DNA of 46,062 bases, from positions 1-46,062 of the forward strand of contig JAJPXC010000068.1 in NCBI GenBank assembly GCA_021205635.1. The letters are read 5' to 3'. Under the pieces are notes generated by a model. It made no database searches. It had not been told where the DNA came from and saw nothing but the letters and a program-made list of their open reading frames with translations. Every line of letters begins with the position of its first letter. The stretch's first letter is position 1. This DNA is from Bacteroidales bacterium (lineage in GTDB: Bacteria; Bacteroidota; Bacteroidia; Bacteroidales; Muribaculaceae). Shown piece by piece: positions 7,047 through 14,194 of this stretch. The position numbers and the translations under genes were made by a program.

Positions 7047-8273
7047 TTAGCGCTCGGCGCGGGCTACTTCATTGGAGCGTCGTTTGGCCTCATCGCGTTG
7101 TAGCTTGAGGCGACCCTCCAACTTTAGTATCTGTGTTTTTACCGAGCGGTCGCCCTTGGCGTAGCGGGCACGCAGGTCGGTGAGTTCTTTTTGGGTGGTG
7201 TTTATCTCGGCCTGGGCTTGCAGGTAGTCCTCCATTGCCTCGCGGGCGGCCGATGAGCGGAAATCGTCGAGGCTGTGGTAAACGCGACCTCCGGGGAGGG
7301 CGAAAGTGAATTCCACCTCCTTGGAAGCGGCCTTTGTTTCTTTGGCCAGGCGCGATAGGTAGCCCTCGTAATTCTCTCCGTCGGCCCACGTGTCGCGCAG
7401 ATTCTCGACGAGCGCCAAAGCGGCCAAGCCGGGAGTGTCGTCGGGGTAGTTTTGACGGGTGTCGCTCACGAGAAAGGCGTAGATTGTCACCTTGCCGGGA
7501 ATCTGGTTGCGGTCGGTTGCCCACCAGCCCACGCCGGTGGTTTCGTCGATCGCCATCATGTAGTCGTCGTAGGGGGAATTGTAGGGCATGCCCACGTTCT
7601 GTGGCGACAGCCATTGCTCGCCGTCGTAGCGGGTGATAAAAATATCGTAGCCGCCAAGCGAGTTGTAGCCGTCGTTGGCGTAATATAGGGTCATTCCGTC
7701 GGGCATGAGGAAGGGGAAGTTGCTGTCGCCACCCTCGCCGAGGTCGCCGCCAAGTGGCGCGGGTTTCTCCCACGAGCCGTCGCTCAGATGACTTGCGGAA
7801 ACGAGAACGGCCATGTCGTCATCGTCGGCCGCGGCCCAAATGCGTTGCGAGCCGTCGTCGGTGGTGTACACTACCACAGGGTCGACCGCGCCGTTGCCTT
7901 TGGGTACAGCCTCGGCTCCGCCGATGGTGCCGGCTTCGGGCGACAGGCTGTAGTGTCGGAAGAACGCGTCGGCGTCGACCACCAGCGAGTCGACCACCAC
8001 GATACGCTCCACGCGCTCGAGCATGGTCTCCACGCGCTCGATCAGGCCCTCGACCTCGGCGATCTCGTCGAGTTGCTCCTGAGTGGCCTGCTTCTTGCCT
8101 CGGCCCTTGCCGAATGTCGCGCGGTACTTTTCTAGATGCACCCTCGCGGCGTCGACATCGTAAGCCATTGCCTCGGTCTCGGCCTGCTCCAGCAGCGTCG
8201 GCGCCGTCGATTCCTGTGCGCCCGCGGCCAGTGTCGCGGCCAAAAATATCGTTAAGAATAGCTTTTTAAACAT
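7047..8273 (-). CDS. exported PD40/WD40-like beta-propeller protein
   Basis: The product from the ATG at 8273 has 408 residues and a clear signal peptide (MFKKLFLTIFLAATLAAGAQ). A charged helical region follows (about 30-95). The middle resembles PD40-type OmpA-associated propeller repeats: FPFLMPDGMTLYYANDGYNSLGGYDIFITRYDGEQWLSPQNVGMPYNSPYDD (about 195-247), as in gliding/T9SS PorE- or SprE-like proteins. A lysine/arginine-rich coiled coil forms the C-terminus (about 345-408). No OmpA peptidoglycan-binding domain is visible. Another in-frame ATG lies at 8279, and the start overlaps the end of the upstream HEPN remnant. Function is unknown; an envelope role is inferred. Confidence 0.75.
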   Translation of the reverse strand: MFKKLFLTIFLAATLAAGAQESTAPTLLEQAETEAMAYDVDAARVHLEKYRATFGKGRGKKQATQEQLDEIAEVEGLIERVETMLERVERIVVVDSLVVDADAFFRHYSLSPEAGTIGGAEAVPKGNGAVDPVVVYTTDDGSQRIWAAADDDDMAVLVSASHLSDGSWEKPAPLGGDLGEGGDSNFPFLMPDGMTLYYANDGYNSLGGYDIFITRYDGEQWLSPQNVGMPYNSPYDDYMMAIDETTGVGWWATDRNQIPGKVTIYAFLVSDTRQNYPDDTPGLAALALVENLRDTWADGENYEGYLSRLAKETKAASKEVEFTFALPGGRVYHSLDDFRSSAAREAMEDYLQAQAEINTTQKELTDLRARYAKGDRSVKTQILKLEGRLKLQRDEAKRRSNEVARAER

Positions 8274-8433
8274 CAGCATCAGACAAAATCCTTTCAACAT
8301 CCACTTTCAAGGCTGGAATATGACGTATAACCAAACTCCACAAGAATTCTTTTGTTACACTGTCATAGCCATGAATTATCCTATTACGTGTATTGATAAT
8401 CTCCTTGGCGTTGGGCAACTTAAAATCAGGCAT
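8266..8433 (-). CDS. short HEPN (HepT/DUF86-like) protein, probably 5'-truncated
   Basis: A 55-residue reading frame begins with ATG two bases after the nucleotidyltransferase stop codon. It contains NTRNRIIHGYDSV (about 14-26), the R-x4-H-x-Y motif of HepT toxins, followed by LWSLVIRHIPALKVDVERIL, the typical final helix of that family. Full HepT proteins are about 100-140 residues, so the N-terminal helices are missing here. It may be a decayed toxin or an unusually small HEPN protein. Its last codons overlap the start of the PD40 gene on the same strand. The pairing with an MNT nucleotidyltransferase is the classic HepT-MntA arrangement. Confidence 0.65.
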   Translation of the reverse strand: MPDFKLPNAKEIINTRNRIIHGYDSVTKEFLWSLVIRHIPALKVDVERILSDADV

Positions 8434-8435
8434 AT

Positions 8436-8741
8436 TCATCCATAGATTTGGTGCTTTGTGCGGTTAACATTCGCTATGAAATATTTATTTCGCAACCCCT
8501 TTTCCTCCACCAAATCTACCTTGCGACCAAAAAGCTTCTCAAATTCATCTTGAAGGTTGAAATAATTGGACACATAATCCCATTGTTCGTGATTAGTGGT
8601 GTCGAAATTTACCAATAAATCCACATCACTGCCTTCGTTGAATCTATCGGTAAGAATGGAGCCGAACACAGAAAGATTTTTGACCCTGTATTTTTTACAT
8701 AGATCAATAATTTTCTGCATATTTAATTCTATAAGCTTCAT
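8436..8741 (-). CDS. MNT-type nucleotidyltransferase (MntA-like antitoxin)
   Basis: Minimal nucleotidyltransferases of this type AMPylate the partner HEPN RNase and neutralise it. The 101-residue protein has the signature GS-x9-D-x-D (SVFGSILTDRFNEGSDVDLLVNF, about 25-47) and a later aspartate in KVDLVEE (about 74-80), matching the third metal ligand position. The gene is AT-rich compared with its neighbours, as is usual for mobile toxin-antitoxin genes. A promoter is visible 20 nt upstream. The cognate HEPN gene directly downstream is shortened, so the pair may be degenerate. Confidence 0.88.
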   Translation of the reverse strand: MKLIELNMQKIIDLCKKYRVKNLSVFGSILTDRFNEGSDVDLLVNFDTTNHEQWDYVSNYFNLQDEFEKLFGRKVDLVEEKGLRNKYFIANVNRTKHQIYG

Positions 8742-8760
8742 ACCTCAGGCTTTTATCTTG

Positions 8761-8768
8761 CAAAGATA
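8761..8768 (-). promoter_or_regulatory. -7 box of the MNT-HEPN pair
   Basis: On the minus strand this reads TATCTTTG, a perfect match to the Bacteroidota -7 consensus. Transcription would start near 8754, about 13 nt before the ATG at 8741. No clear -33 TTTG was found. Confidence 0.55.
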
Positions 8769-8858
8769 AGCAATTTCTTTTGAAACCTATGACTTTTTCT
8801 TTTGTATAGGAATGGAGAGGGGCCATTTTTCGGAAATTGTGGTCGATTTTCCCTAAAG

Positions 8859-8892
8859 TTTGGAGGATATTAACTTAAAAACTTTAATTTTG
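8859..8892 (+). promoter_or_regulatory. promoter of the dehydrogenase gene
   Basis: TTTG (8859-8862) and TAATTTTG (8885-8892) are separated by 22 nt. The predicted start near 8899 gives a 56-nt leader before the ATG at 8955. It is divergent from the MNT promoter. Confidence 0.65.
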
Positions 8893-8954
8893 CATTGGCA
8901 AAAACCTAATCATAGCCAATTTTGTTGCAACAAGAAAAATAACACCTTAAAGAA

Positions 8955-10163
8955 ATGTCCAAAGTAGTAATCATCGGAGCAGGTGGCGTGGGCACCGTCG
9001 TGGCCCACAAATGCGCCCAAAATCATGAAGTGTTCACCGACATCGTCCTCGCGTCGCGCACCAAGAGCAAATGTGACGCCGTCGCCGAGGAGATACGCCG
9101 CAAGTACCCCAAAGCCAACATATCCACCGACCGTGTCGACGCCGACTCGGTAGAGGAATTGTGCGAGTTGTTGCGTCGCCACCAGCCCAAGATGGTGATC
9201 AACGTCGCCCTGCCGTATCAGGATCTTACCATCATGGAAGCCTGTTTGCAATGCGGCGTAAACTACCTTGACACAGCCAATTACGAGCCCAAGGACGAGG
9301 CCCATTTCGAGTACTCGTGGCAGTGGGCCTACCGCGACCGCTTCGAGAAGGCCGGATTGACCGCTATCCTCGGTTGCGGCTTCGACCCGGGAGTGTCGGG
9401 CGTGTTCACCGCCTACGCCGCCAAGCACTACTTCAGCGATATGGAGTACCTCGACATCGTCGACTGCAACGCCGGCGACCACGGCAAGGCGTTCGCCACC
9501 AACTTCAACCCCGAGATCAACATCCGCGAGATCACCCAAAACGGCCGCTACTACCAGGATGGCAAGTGGGTGACCACCGGTCCGCTGGAGATCCACCAGC
9601 CGTTGACCTATCCCCGCATCGGCCCGCGCGAGAGCTATCTGCTTTACCACGAGGAGCTGGAGAGCCTTGTGCAGAACTTCCCCACGATCAAGCGCGCACG
9701 CTTCTGGATGACGTTTGGCCAGGAGTATCTTACCCACCTGCGCGTGATCCAAAACATAGGCATGGCCCGCATCGACGAGGTCGACTACAACGGCACCAAG
9801 ATCGTGCCCCTGCAGTTCCTCAAAGCCGTGTTGCCTAATCCCCAGGACCTTGGCGAAAACTACCATGGCGAAACCTCCATCGGTTGCCGCATCTCGGGCA
9901 AGGACAAGGAGGGCAAGCCGTTGACCTACTATATCTTCAATAACTGCTCCCACGAGGCAGCCTACAAGGAGACCGGCATGCAGGCCGTAAGCTACACCAC
10001 TGGCGTGCCGGCGATGACCGGCGCTATGATGTTCCTCACCGGCAAGTGGGTAAAGCCCGGAGTGCACAACGTCGAGGAGTTTGACCCCGATCCGTTCCTG
10101 AAGGTGCTCGCCGAGCAGGGCCTTCCCTGGGAGGAGATCATCAACCAGGATTTGGAGCTTTAA
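8955..10163 (+). CDS. saccharopine dehydrogenase family protein, carboxynorspermidine dehydrogenase-like
   Basis: The 402-residue enzyme has an N-terminal Rossmann fold with GAGGVGTVVAHKCA (8-21) for NAD(P)H binding. Family blocks follow: INVALPYQDLTIMEACLQCGVNYLDTANYE and ILGCGFDPGVSGVFTAYAAKHYF. This form, common in Bacteroidota, is close to carboxynorspermidine synthase/dehydrogenase, which reductively condenses a diamine with aspartate semialdehyde in spermidine biosynthesis. Family members may also act on lysine-pathway intermediates. No decarboxylase partner is present in this window. The last seven codons are duplicated as a perfect inverted copy directly downstream. Confidence 0.85.
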   Translation: MSKVVIIGAGGVGTVVAHKCAQNHEVFTDIVLASRTKSKCDAVAEEIRRKYPKANISTDRVDADSVEELCELLRRHQPKMVINVALPYQDLTIMEACLQCGVNYLDTANYEPKDEAHFEYSWQWAYRDRFEKAGLTAILGCGFDPGVSGVFTAYAAKHYFSDMEYLDIVDCNAGDHGKAFATNFNPEINIREITQNGRYYQDGKWVTTGPLEIHQPLTYPRIGPRESYLLYHEELESLVQNFPTIKRARFWMTFGQEYLTHLRVIQNIGMARIDEVDYNGTKIVPLQFLKAVLPNPQDLGENYHGETSIGCRISGKDKEGKPLTYYIFNNCSHEAAYKETGMQAVSYTTGVPAMTGAMMFLTGKWVKPGVHNVEEFDPDPFLKVLAEQGLPWEEIINQDLEL

Positions 10164-10195
10164 TCCCTCGGATTAAAGCTCCAAATCCTGGTTGA
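10141..10195. repeat. perfect 26-bp inverted repeat copying the 3' end of the dehydrogenase gene
   Basis: Arm 10141-10166 covers the last codons, the stop and 3 nt beyond. Arm 10170-10195 is its exact reverse complement, and the loop is only CTC. The transcript would form a very stable 26-bp hairpin. Three AAGGATT/G units follow at 10216-10236. Confidence 0.95.
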
Positions 10196-10291
10196 GAGGA
10201 TGAAGGGCTGCGCCCAAGGATTAAGGATTAAGGATGAGGTGCCCTGCGCGTCCACGCAAGGGGCGATTAAACATTTATCCACCCCAAGGGT

Positions 10292-10299
10292 TATATTTG
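10292..10299 (+). promoter_or_regulatory. -7 box of the TolC-MFP-ABC operon
   Basis: TATATTTG matches the -7 consensus perfectly. Transcription near 10306 leaves about 21 nt before the ATG at 10327, but only 9 nt before the ATG at 10315. This supports the downstream start. Confidence 0.5.
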
Positions 10300-10326
10300 T
10301 ACAACCGTTTATTTATGAGACAAGAT

Positions 10327-11772
10327 ATGCGTTCACGCCCTACTAAAACCTTCCTTGTGGCTTGTGCTCTGGCGATTAGCGTAACCGCCGGAGCCCAAAC
10401 CTACTCGCTTGAGCAGTGCCGCCAGATGGCCATTGCCAACAACAAGGAGATGCGTATCAAAAACGCCAAGGTCGAGCAAGCCGGATACCAAAAGAAGGAG
10501 GCTTTCGCCGCCTATCTGCCCTCGATCGACTTCTCCGGAGGCTACTTGTACAACCAGAAGGAGATCTCGGTGTTCGGCAGCGACCAGTACTTGCCGGTGA
10601 AGAATTTCAACGCCAAGACCGGCACCTACGACTTCGGCATCGTCACCAATCCCGAGACTGGGCTCCCCGTGAAAACCGCCTCGGGCGAGTACGTCTTTGA
10701 GCAGGTAGCCTACCTGCCCAAGGAGTCGTTGACCTACGACATCCACAACGTGTTCTTTGGCGCAATCACCCTTACCCAACCTATCTACATGGGCGGTAAA
10801 ATCGTGGCAATGAACAAGATGACTGGCTATGCCGAAGATCTCGCCAAGCAGCTACGCGACGCCGAGGCCGAAAACATCATCTACGCCGTCGACGCCGCCT
10901 ACTGGCAGGTGGTGTCGTTACACGCCAAGAAGTTGCTGGCTGAAAGCTACGTCGCCCTGTTGGACACGCTCGACCGTAATGTAGGGCTTATGGTGGAGCA
11001 AGGCGTGGCCACGGGTAGTGACAAACTTTCAGTGGACGTGAAGCTCAACCAGGCCAACGTCGACCTTGTGAAGGTGGACAACGGATTGGTCCTCTCGCGC
11101 ATGGCACTGTGCCAGCTCTGCGGACTGCCCGTCGACACACCCATCCAAGTTGAGGACGAGAGCGTCGACCATCCCTCGCCAACGCTTCAGCAATACAGCA
11201 TCAACATGAACGACGTCTACGATCGCCGTCACGACGTGAAGGCCCTCGAGTTGGGCGTCAAGATTTACGACCAGAAAGCCCGCGTGGCCGCGAGCGACAT
11301 GTTGCCCAAGCTCGCATTGGTGGGCATGTATTCGTTCTCCAACCCCAACATGTTCAACGGCTTCGAGAAGAAATTCTCGGGAGCGTTCTCGGTGGGGGCG
11401 ATGTTGACCGTGCCCATCTGGCATTGGGGCGGCAACTACAACAAGTACCGTGCCGCAAAGGTCGACCGACAAGTGCAGGAACTTGAGCTCGAGGACGCCA
11501 AGGAAAAGATCGACCTCCAGGTCAACCAAGCCGCCTTCCGCGCCCAAGAGGCCGTCAAGACCTACGACATGACCGTCACCAACCTCACCAAGGCTAACGA
11601 GAACTTGCGCCAAGCCACCCTGGGCTTCCGCGAGGGCGTCATGACCACCGACAACGTCATGGAGGCCCAAACCGCCTGGCTCAAAGCCAACTCCGAGAAG
11701 ATTGACGCCGAAATCGACGTTCACCTCTGTGACACCTACCTAAGCAAGGTACTTGGCCTCCTGAATTATTAA
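10327..11772 (+). CDS. TolC family outer membrane efflux protein
   Basis: TolC-type proteins form the outer-membrane channel of tripartite efflux or secretion systems. From the ATG at 10327 the product has 481 residues with a signal peptide ending ISVTAGAQ. It then has two long helical OEP repeats: YSLEQCRQMAIANNKEMRIKNAKVEQAGYQKKEAFAAYLPSIDFSGGYLY near the start, and the second repeat with YDQKARVAASDMLPKLALVGMYSF and VPIWHWGGNYNKYRAAK. It ends in the typical GVMTTDNVMEAQTAWLKANSEKIDAEIDVHLCDTYLSKVLG. An ATG at 10315 is an alternative start. It is first in an operon with an MFP and two ABC-2 permeases. Confidence 0.92.
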   Translation: MRSRPTKTFLVACALAISVTAGAQTYSLEQCRQMAIANNKEMRIKNAKVEQAGYQKKEAFAAYLPSIDFSGGYLYNQKEISVFGSDQYLPVKNFNAKTGTYDFGIVTNPETGLPVKTASGEYVFEQVAYLPKESLTYDIHNVFFGAITLTQPIYMGGKIVAMNKMTGYAEDLAKQLRDAEAENIIYAVDAAYWQVVSLHAKKLLAESYVALLDTLDRNVGLMVEQGVATGSDKLSVDVKLNQANVDLVKVDNGLVLSRMALCQLCGLPVDTPIQVEDESVDHPSPTLQQYSINMNDVYDRRHDVKALELGVKIYDQKARVAASDMLPKLALVGMYSFSNPNMFNGFEKKFSGAFSVGAMLTVPIWHWGGNYNKYRAAKVDRQVQELELEDAKEKIDLQVNQAAFRAQEAVKTYDMTVTNLTKANENLRQATLGFREGVMTTDNVMEAQTAWLKANSEKIDAEIDVHLCDTYLSKVLGLLNY

Positions 11773-11777
11773 GCTTG

Positions 11778-11893
11778 TAGTAGATAGAAGTTTTTAGTAG
11801 TTACAAGAAATTTATCCATCCTTCTAATGAATCTTTTAGCTTCTATCTACAGCGCCTTCCAGCAAATTACAAGTAGCCTTCTGCTATCTACTA
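11778..11893. repeat. inverted repeats between tolC-like gene and MFP gene
   Basis: GTAGATAGAAG (11780-11790) is the inverse of 11840-11850. TAGTAGATAG (11778-11787) is the inverse of 11884-11893, so the left arm can pair with either of two right arms. This is an intra-operon spacer of 152 nt, and alternative hairpins could adjust expression of the downstream genes. Confidence 0.75.
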
Positions 11894-11924
11894 GAAACTT
11901 CTAATCAAAATCAACTATATTGTA

Positions 11925-12947
11925 ATGGCTGATCCTATAGTTACCCCAAAAGAAGAAAAACAAGCCAAGAAACGCCTCTTGGTTATGACCACCATCGTGG
12001 TGTTCCTCCTGGTGGCACTCGCCCTTATCGGCTTCCTGTTCCTGTCGCCTCCCCCCGAGGTGATCGAGGGCCAGGCCGAGGCCACGTCGGTGCGCGTATC
12101 CGGCAAGCTGCCCGGCCGCGTGGTTGAGTTTTACGTTGCCGAGGGCGACACCGTGCAGGAGGGTGACACGCTCGTCCACATCCATTCGTCGCTCGTCGAG
12201 GCCAAGCTGATGCAGGCCGAGGCAATGGAGGACGCAGCCGCTGCCGCCAACCAGAAGGTTGACGCAGGCACCCGCTCGCAAATCATCCAATCGGCCTACG
12301 ACCTGTGGCAGCAAGCAATCGCCGCCAAAAACATCACCAAGAAGACCTACGACCGCATGGAGAACCTCTATAAAGAGAACGTGATCTCGGAGCAGAAGCG
12401 CGACGAGGCCAAGGCCGCCTATGACGCTGCTGAAGCCGCCGAGCGCGCGGCTGCCAGCCAGTACTCGCTCGCCAAGGAGGGTGCCCAGCGCGAGGACAAG
12501 GAGGCCGCGGCCGCCATGGTCAACGTGGCCAAGGGTGGCGTCAAGGAGGTGGAGGCCGTGCTTGAGGACCAGTACCTCGTGGCTCCCTGCGACGGTCAGG
12601 TTGACGTGATTTATCCCCACGTGGGCGAGCTGGTTTCCTTGGGAACCCCCATTATGGACGTGCTGCGCAAGGATGACCGCTGGATCACGTTCAACGTGCG
12701 CGAGACCTACCTCAACGACCTGCCCCTCGGCGCCGAGATCGACCTGATGATCCCGGCTTTGGACAAGAAGGAGATCAAGGCCAAGGTGTACTACGTGCGC
12801 GACATGGGCTCCTACGCCACCTGGCGAGCCACCAAGGCCACCGGCGACTGGGACACCAAGACCTTCCAGATCAAGGCCCGTCCCACCAAGGATATCCCCG
12901 AGCTTCGCCCCGGCATGACAGTAATCTACAAGGATCACCACAAATAA
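11925..12947 (+). CDS. HlyD-family membrane fusion (periplasmic adaptor) protein
   Basis: The adaptor bridges inner-membrane ABC components and the TolC channel. The 340-residue product has a cytoplasmic N-terminus, one transmembrane helix (about 20-43: MTTIVVFLLVALALIGFLFL) and a split biotinyl-lipoyl domain (VRVSGKLPGRVVEFYVAEGDTVQEGDTLVHI, about 57-87, and YLVAPCDGQVDVIYPHVGELVSLGTPIMDV late). Between them is an alanine-rich coiled-coil hairpin (about 95-200), and a beta-barrel region forms the C-terminus. It lies between the TolC-like gene and two ABC-2 permeases, with which it should assemble. Confidence 0.9.
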   Translation: MADPIVTPKEEKQAKKRLLVMTTIVVFLLVALALIGFLFLSPPPEVIEGQAEATSVRVSGKLPGRVVEFYVAEGDTVQEGDTLVHIHSSLVEAKLMQAEAMEDAAAAANQKVDAGTRSQIIQSAYDLWQQAIAAKNITKKTYDRMENLYKENVISEQKRDEAKAAYDAAEAAERAAASQYSLAKEGAQREDKEAAAAMVNVAKGGVKEVEAVLEDQYLVAPCDGQVDVIYPHVGELVSLGTPIMDVLRKDDRWITFNVRETYLNDLPLGAEIDLMIPALDKKEIKAKVYYVRDMGSYATWRATKATGDWDTKTFQIKARPTKDIPELRPGMTVIYKDHHK

Positions 12948-12967
12948 ATCCCTGTTAACAACTTTAA

Positions 12968-13011
12968 TCCTTTCCTCCTTTAATCCTTTAAAGGAAGAAA
13001 GGAGGAAAGGA
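12968..13011. repeat. 14-bp perfect hairpin just before the first ABC-2 permease start
   Basis: Arms 12968-12981 and 12998-13011 are perfect reverse complements (TCCTTTCCTCCTTT / AAAGGAGGAAAGGA). The 16-nt middle (AATCCTTTAAAGGAAG) is itself nearly palindromic. The hairpin ends 10 nt before the ATG, so it could hide the ribosome landing site. The left arm lies inside the 17-mer shared with 865-881. Confidence 0.85.
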
Positions 13012-13021
13012 AGAAAGAGAA

Positions 13022-14194
13022 ATGAAAAAAGCTTTTCGGCCACTTTGGAACGTGATGCGCCGCGAGGTGCAGCGCATGTGCAATAGGCAGATCTATTTCT
13101 GGACGATGATCGTCGTGCCCGTGATAGGTTCGCTCTACTTCATGTCGTTGCTCAACGAGGGCCTGCCCCTACGCGCCCCCTCGGCCATCGTCGATTGCGA
13201 CCACTCCTCCATGTCGCGCCAGCTTTACCGCTCGCTCGACGCCATGGAGCTGGTCGACCTCCAATACAAGCTCGAAAGCTTCCACGACGCCCTCGAAATG
13301 GTCAACTCGGGGAAAATCATGGGTTTCTTCTATATCCCCCAGAATTTCCAGCGCGACGCGGTAGGTGGTCGCACTCCCACCCTCACCTACTACACCAACA
13401 TGACCTATTTCGTGCCCGGCACACTCTCCTATAAAGCGTTCAAAACCATGGCCGTGACCACCTCGGGTGGAATCGTCCAAACCAAACTCGTGTCGCTGGG
13501 CGCCACCAATGGCATGGCCGGTACAATCCTTCAGCCAATGATTGTGCAGGACCACGAGCTGGGCAATCCTTGGATGAACTATTCAATCTACCTGAGCAAC
13601 TCGTTCACGGCCGGATTGATCGAGTTGATGGTGATGCTTGTGACAGCCTTCTCCATCGGTCAGGAGATCAAGCGAGGCACCTCGGTCGACTGGCTCCAGA
13701 CAGCCGACGGCTCGATGTTCACGGCCATCATGGGCAAACTGATACCGCAATTCGTGATTTTCGCGGCCGACGCATTGTTCGTGATGATGCTGTTATATAA
13801 ATGGTTCGCATTCCCGCTGAACGGCTCAACGTGGGCCTTGATAGGAGGCATGATGCTGATGATCGTTGCCTGCCAGTGGCTCGCCGTGTGGGTAACGTCG
13901 ACGATTGTCAACCTGCGCTTGTCGGTGGCGTCGATGTCGCTGATGGGCATCCTGGCGTTCTCCATCGCCGCGTTCTCGTTCCCGGTGGAAAGCATGTACG
14001 GCGCCTGCGCGATCTTCAGCTACATCCTGCCCGTGCGCTACTACTTCCTGATCTACTCCGACATCGCCCTCAACGGGCTGCCCATCTACTACTCCCGCGT
14101 GTATTTCGCGGCCCTGCTGGCGTTCCCGCTCATCGGCTCCACGATGCTGTGGCACCTGAAGAAGGCATGTCTTAAACCCGTATACGTTCCATGA
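13022..14194 (+). CDS. ABC-2 type transport permease
   Basis: The 390-residue inner-membrane protein has a first transmembrane helix (about 20-40: IYFWTMIVVPVIGSLYFMSLL), a large periplasmic loop (about 45-185), and five further helices in the C-terminal half. It contains QEIKRGTSVDWLQTADGSMFTAIMGKLIP. This is the architecture of YhhJ/YbhS-type permeases paired with HlyD and TolC partners in drug or lipid export. It overlaps the next permease by four bases (ATGA), so both are probably made in equal amounts. No ATP-binding subunit is encoded next to it. Confidence 0.88.
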   Translation: MKKAFRPLWNVMRREVQRMCNRQIYFWTMIVVPVIGSLYFMSLLNEGLPLRAPSAIVDCDHSSMSRQLYRSLDAMELVDLQYKLESFHDALEMVNSGKIMGFFYIPQNFQRDAVGGRTPTLTYYTNMTYFVPGTLSYKAFKTMAVTTSGGIVQTKLVSLGATNGMAGTILQPMIVQDHELGNPWMNYSIYLSNSFTAGLIELMVMLVTAFSIGQEIKRGTSVDWLQTADGSMFTAIMGKLIPQFVIFAADALFVMMLLYKWFAFPLNGSTWALIGGMMLMIVACQWLAVWVTSTIVNLRLSVASMSLMGILAFSIAAFSFPVESMYGACAIFSYILPVRYYFLIYSDIALNGLPIYYSRVYFAALLAFPLIGSTMLWHLKKACLKPVYVP

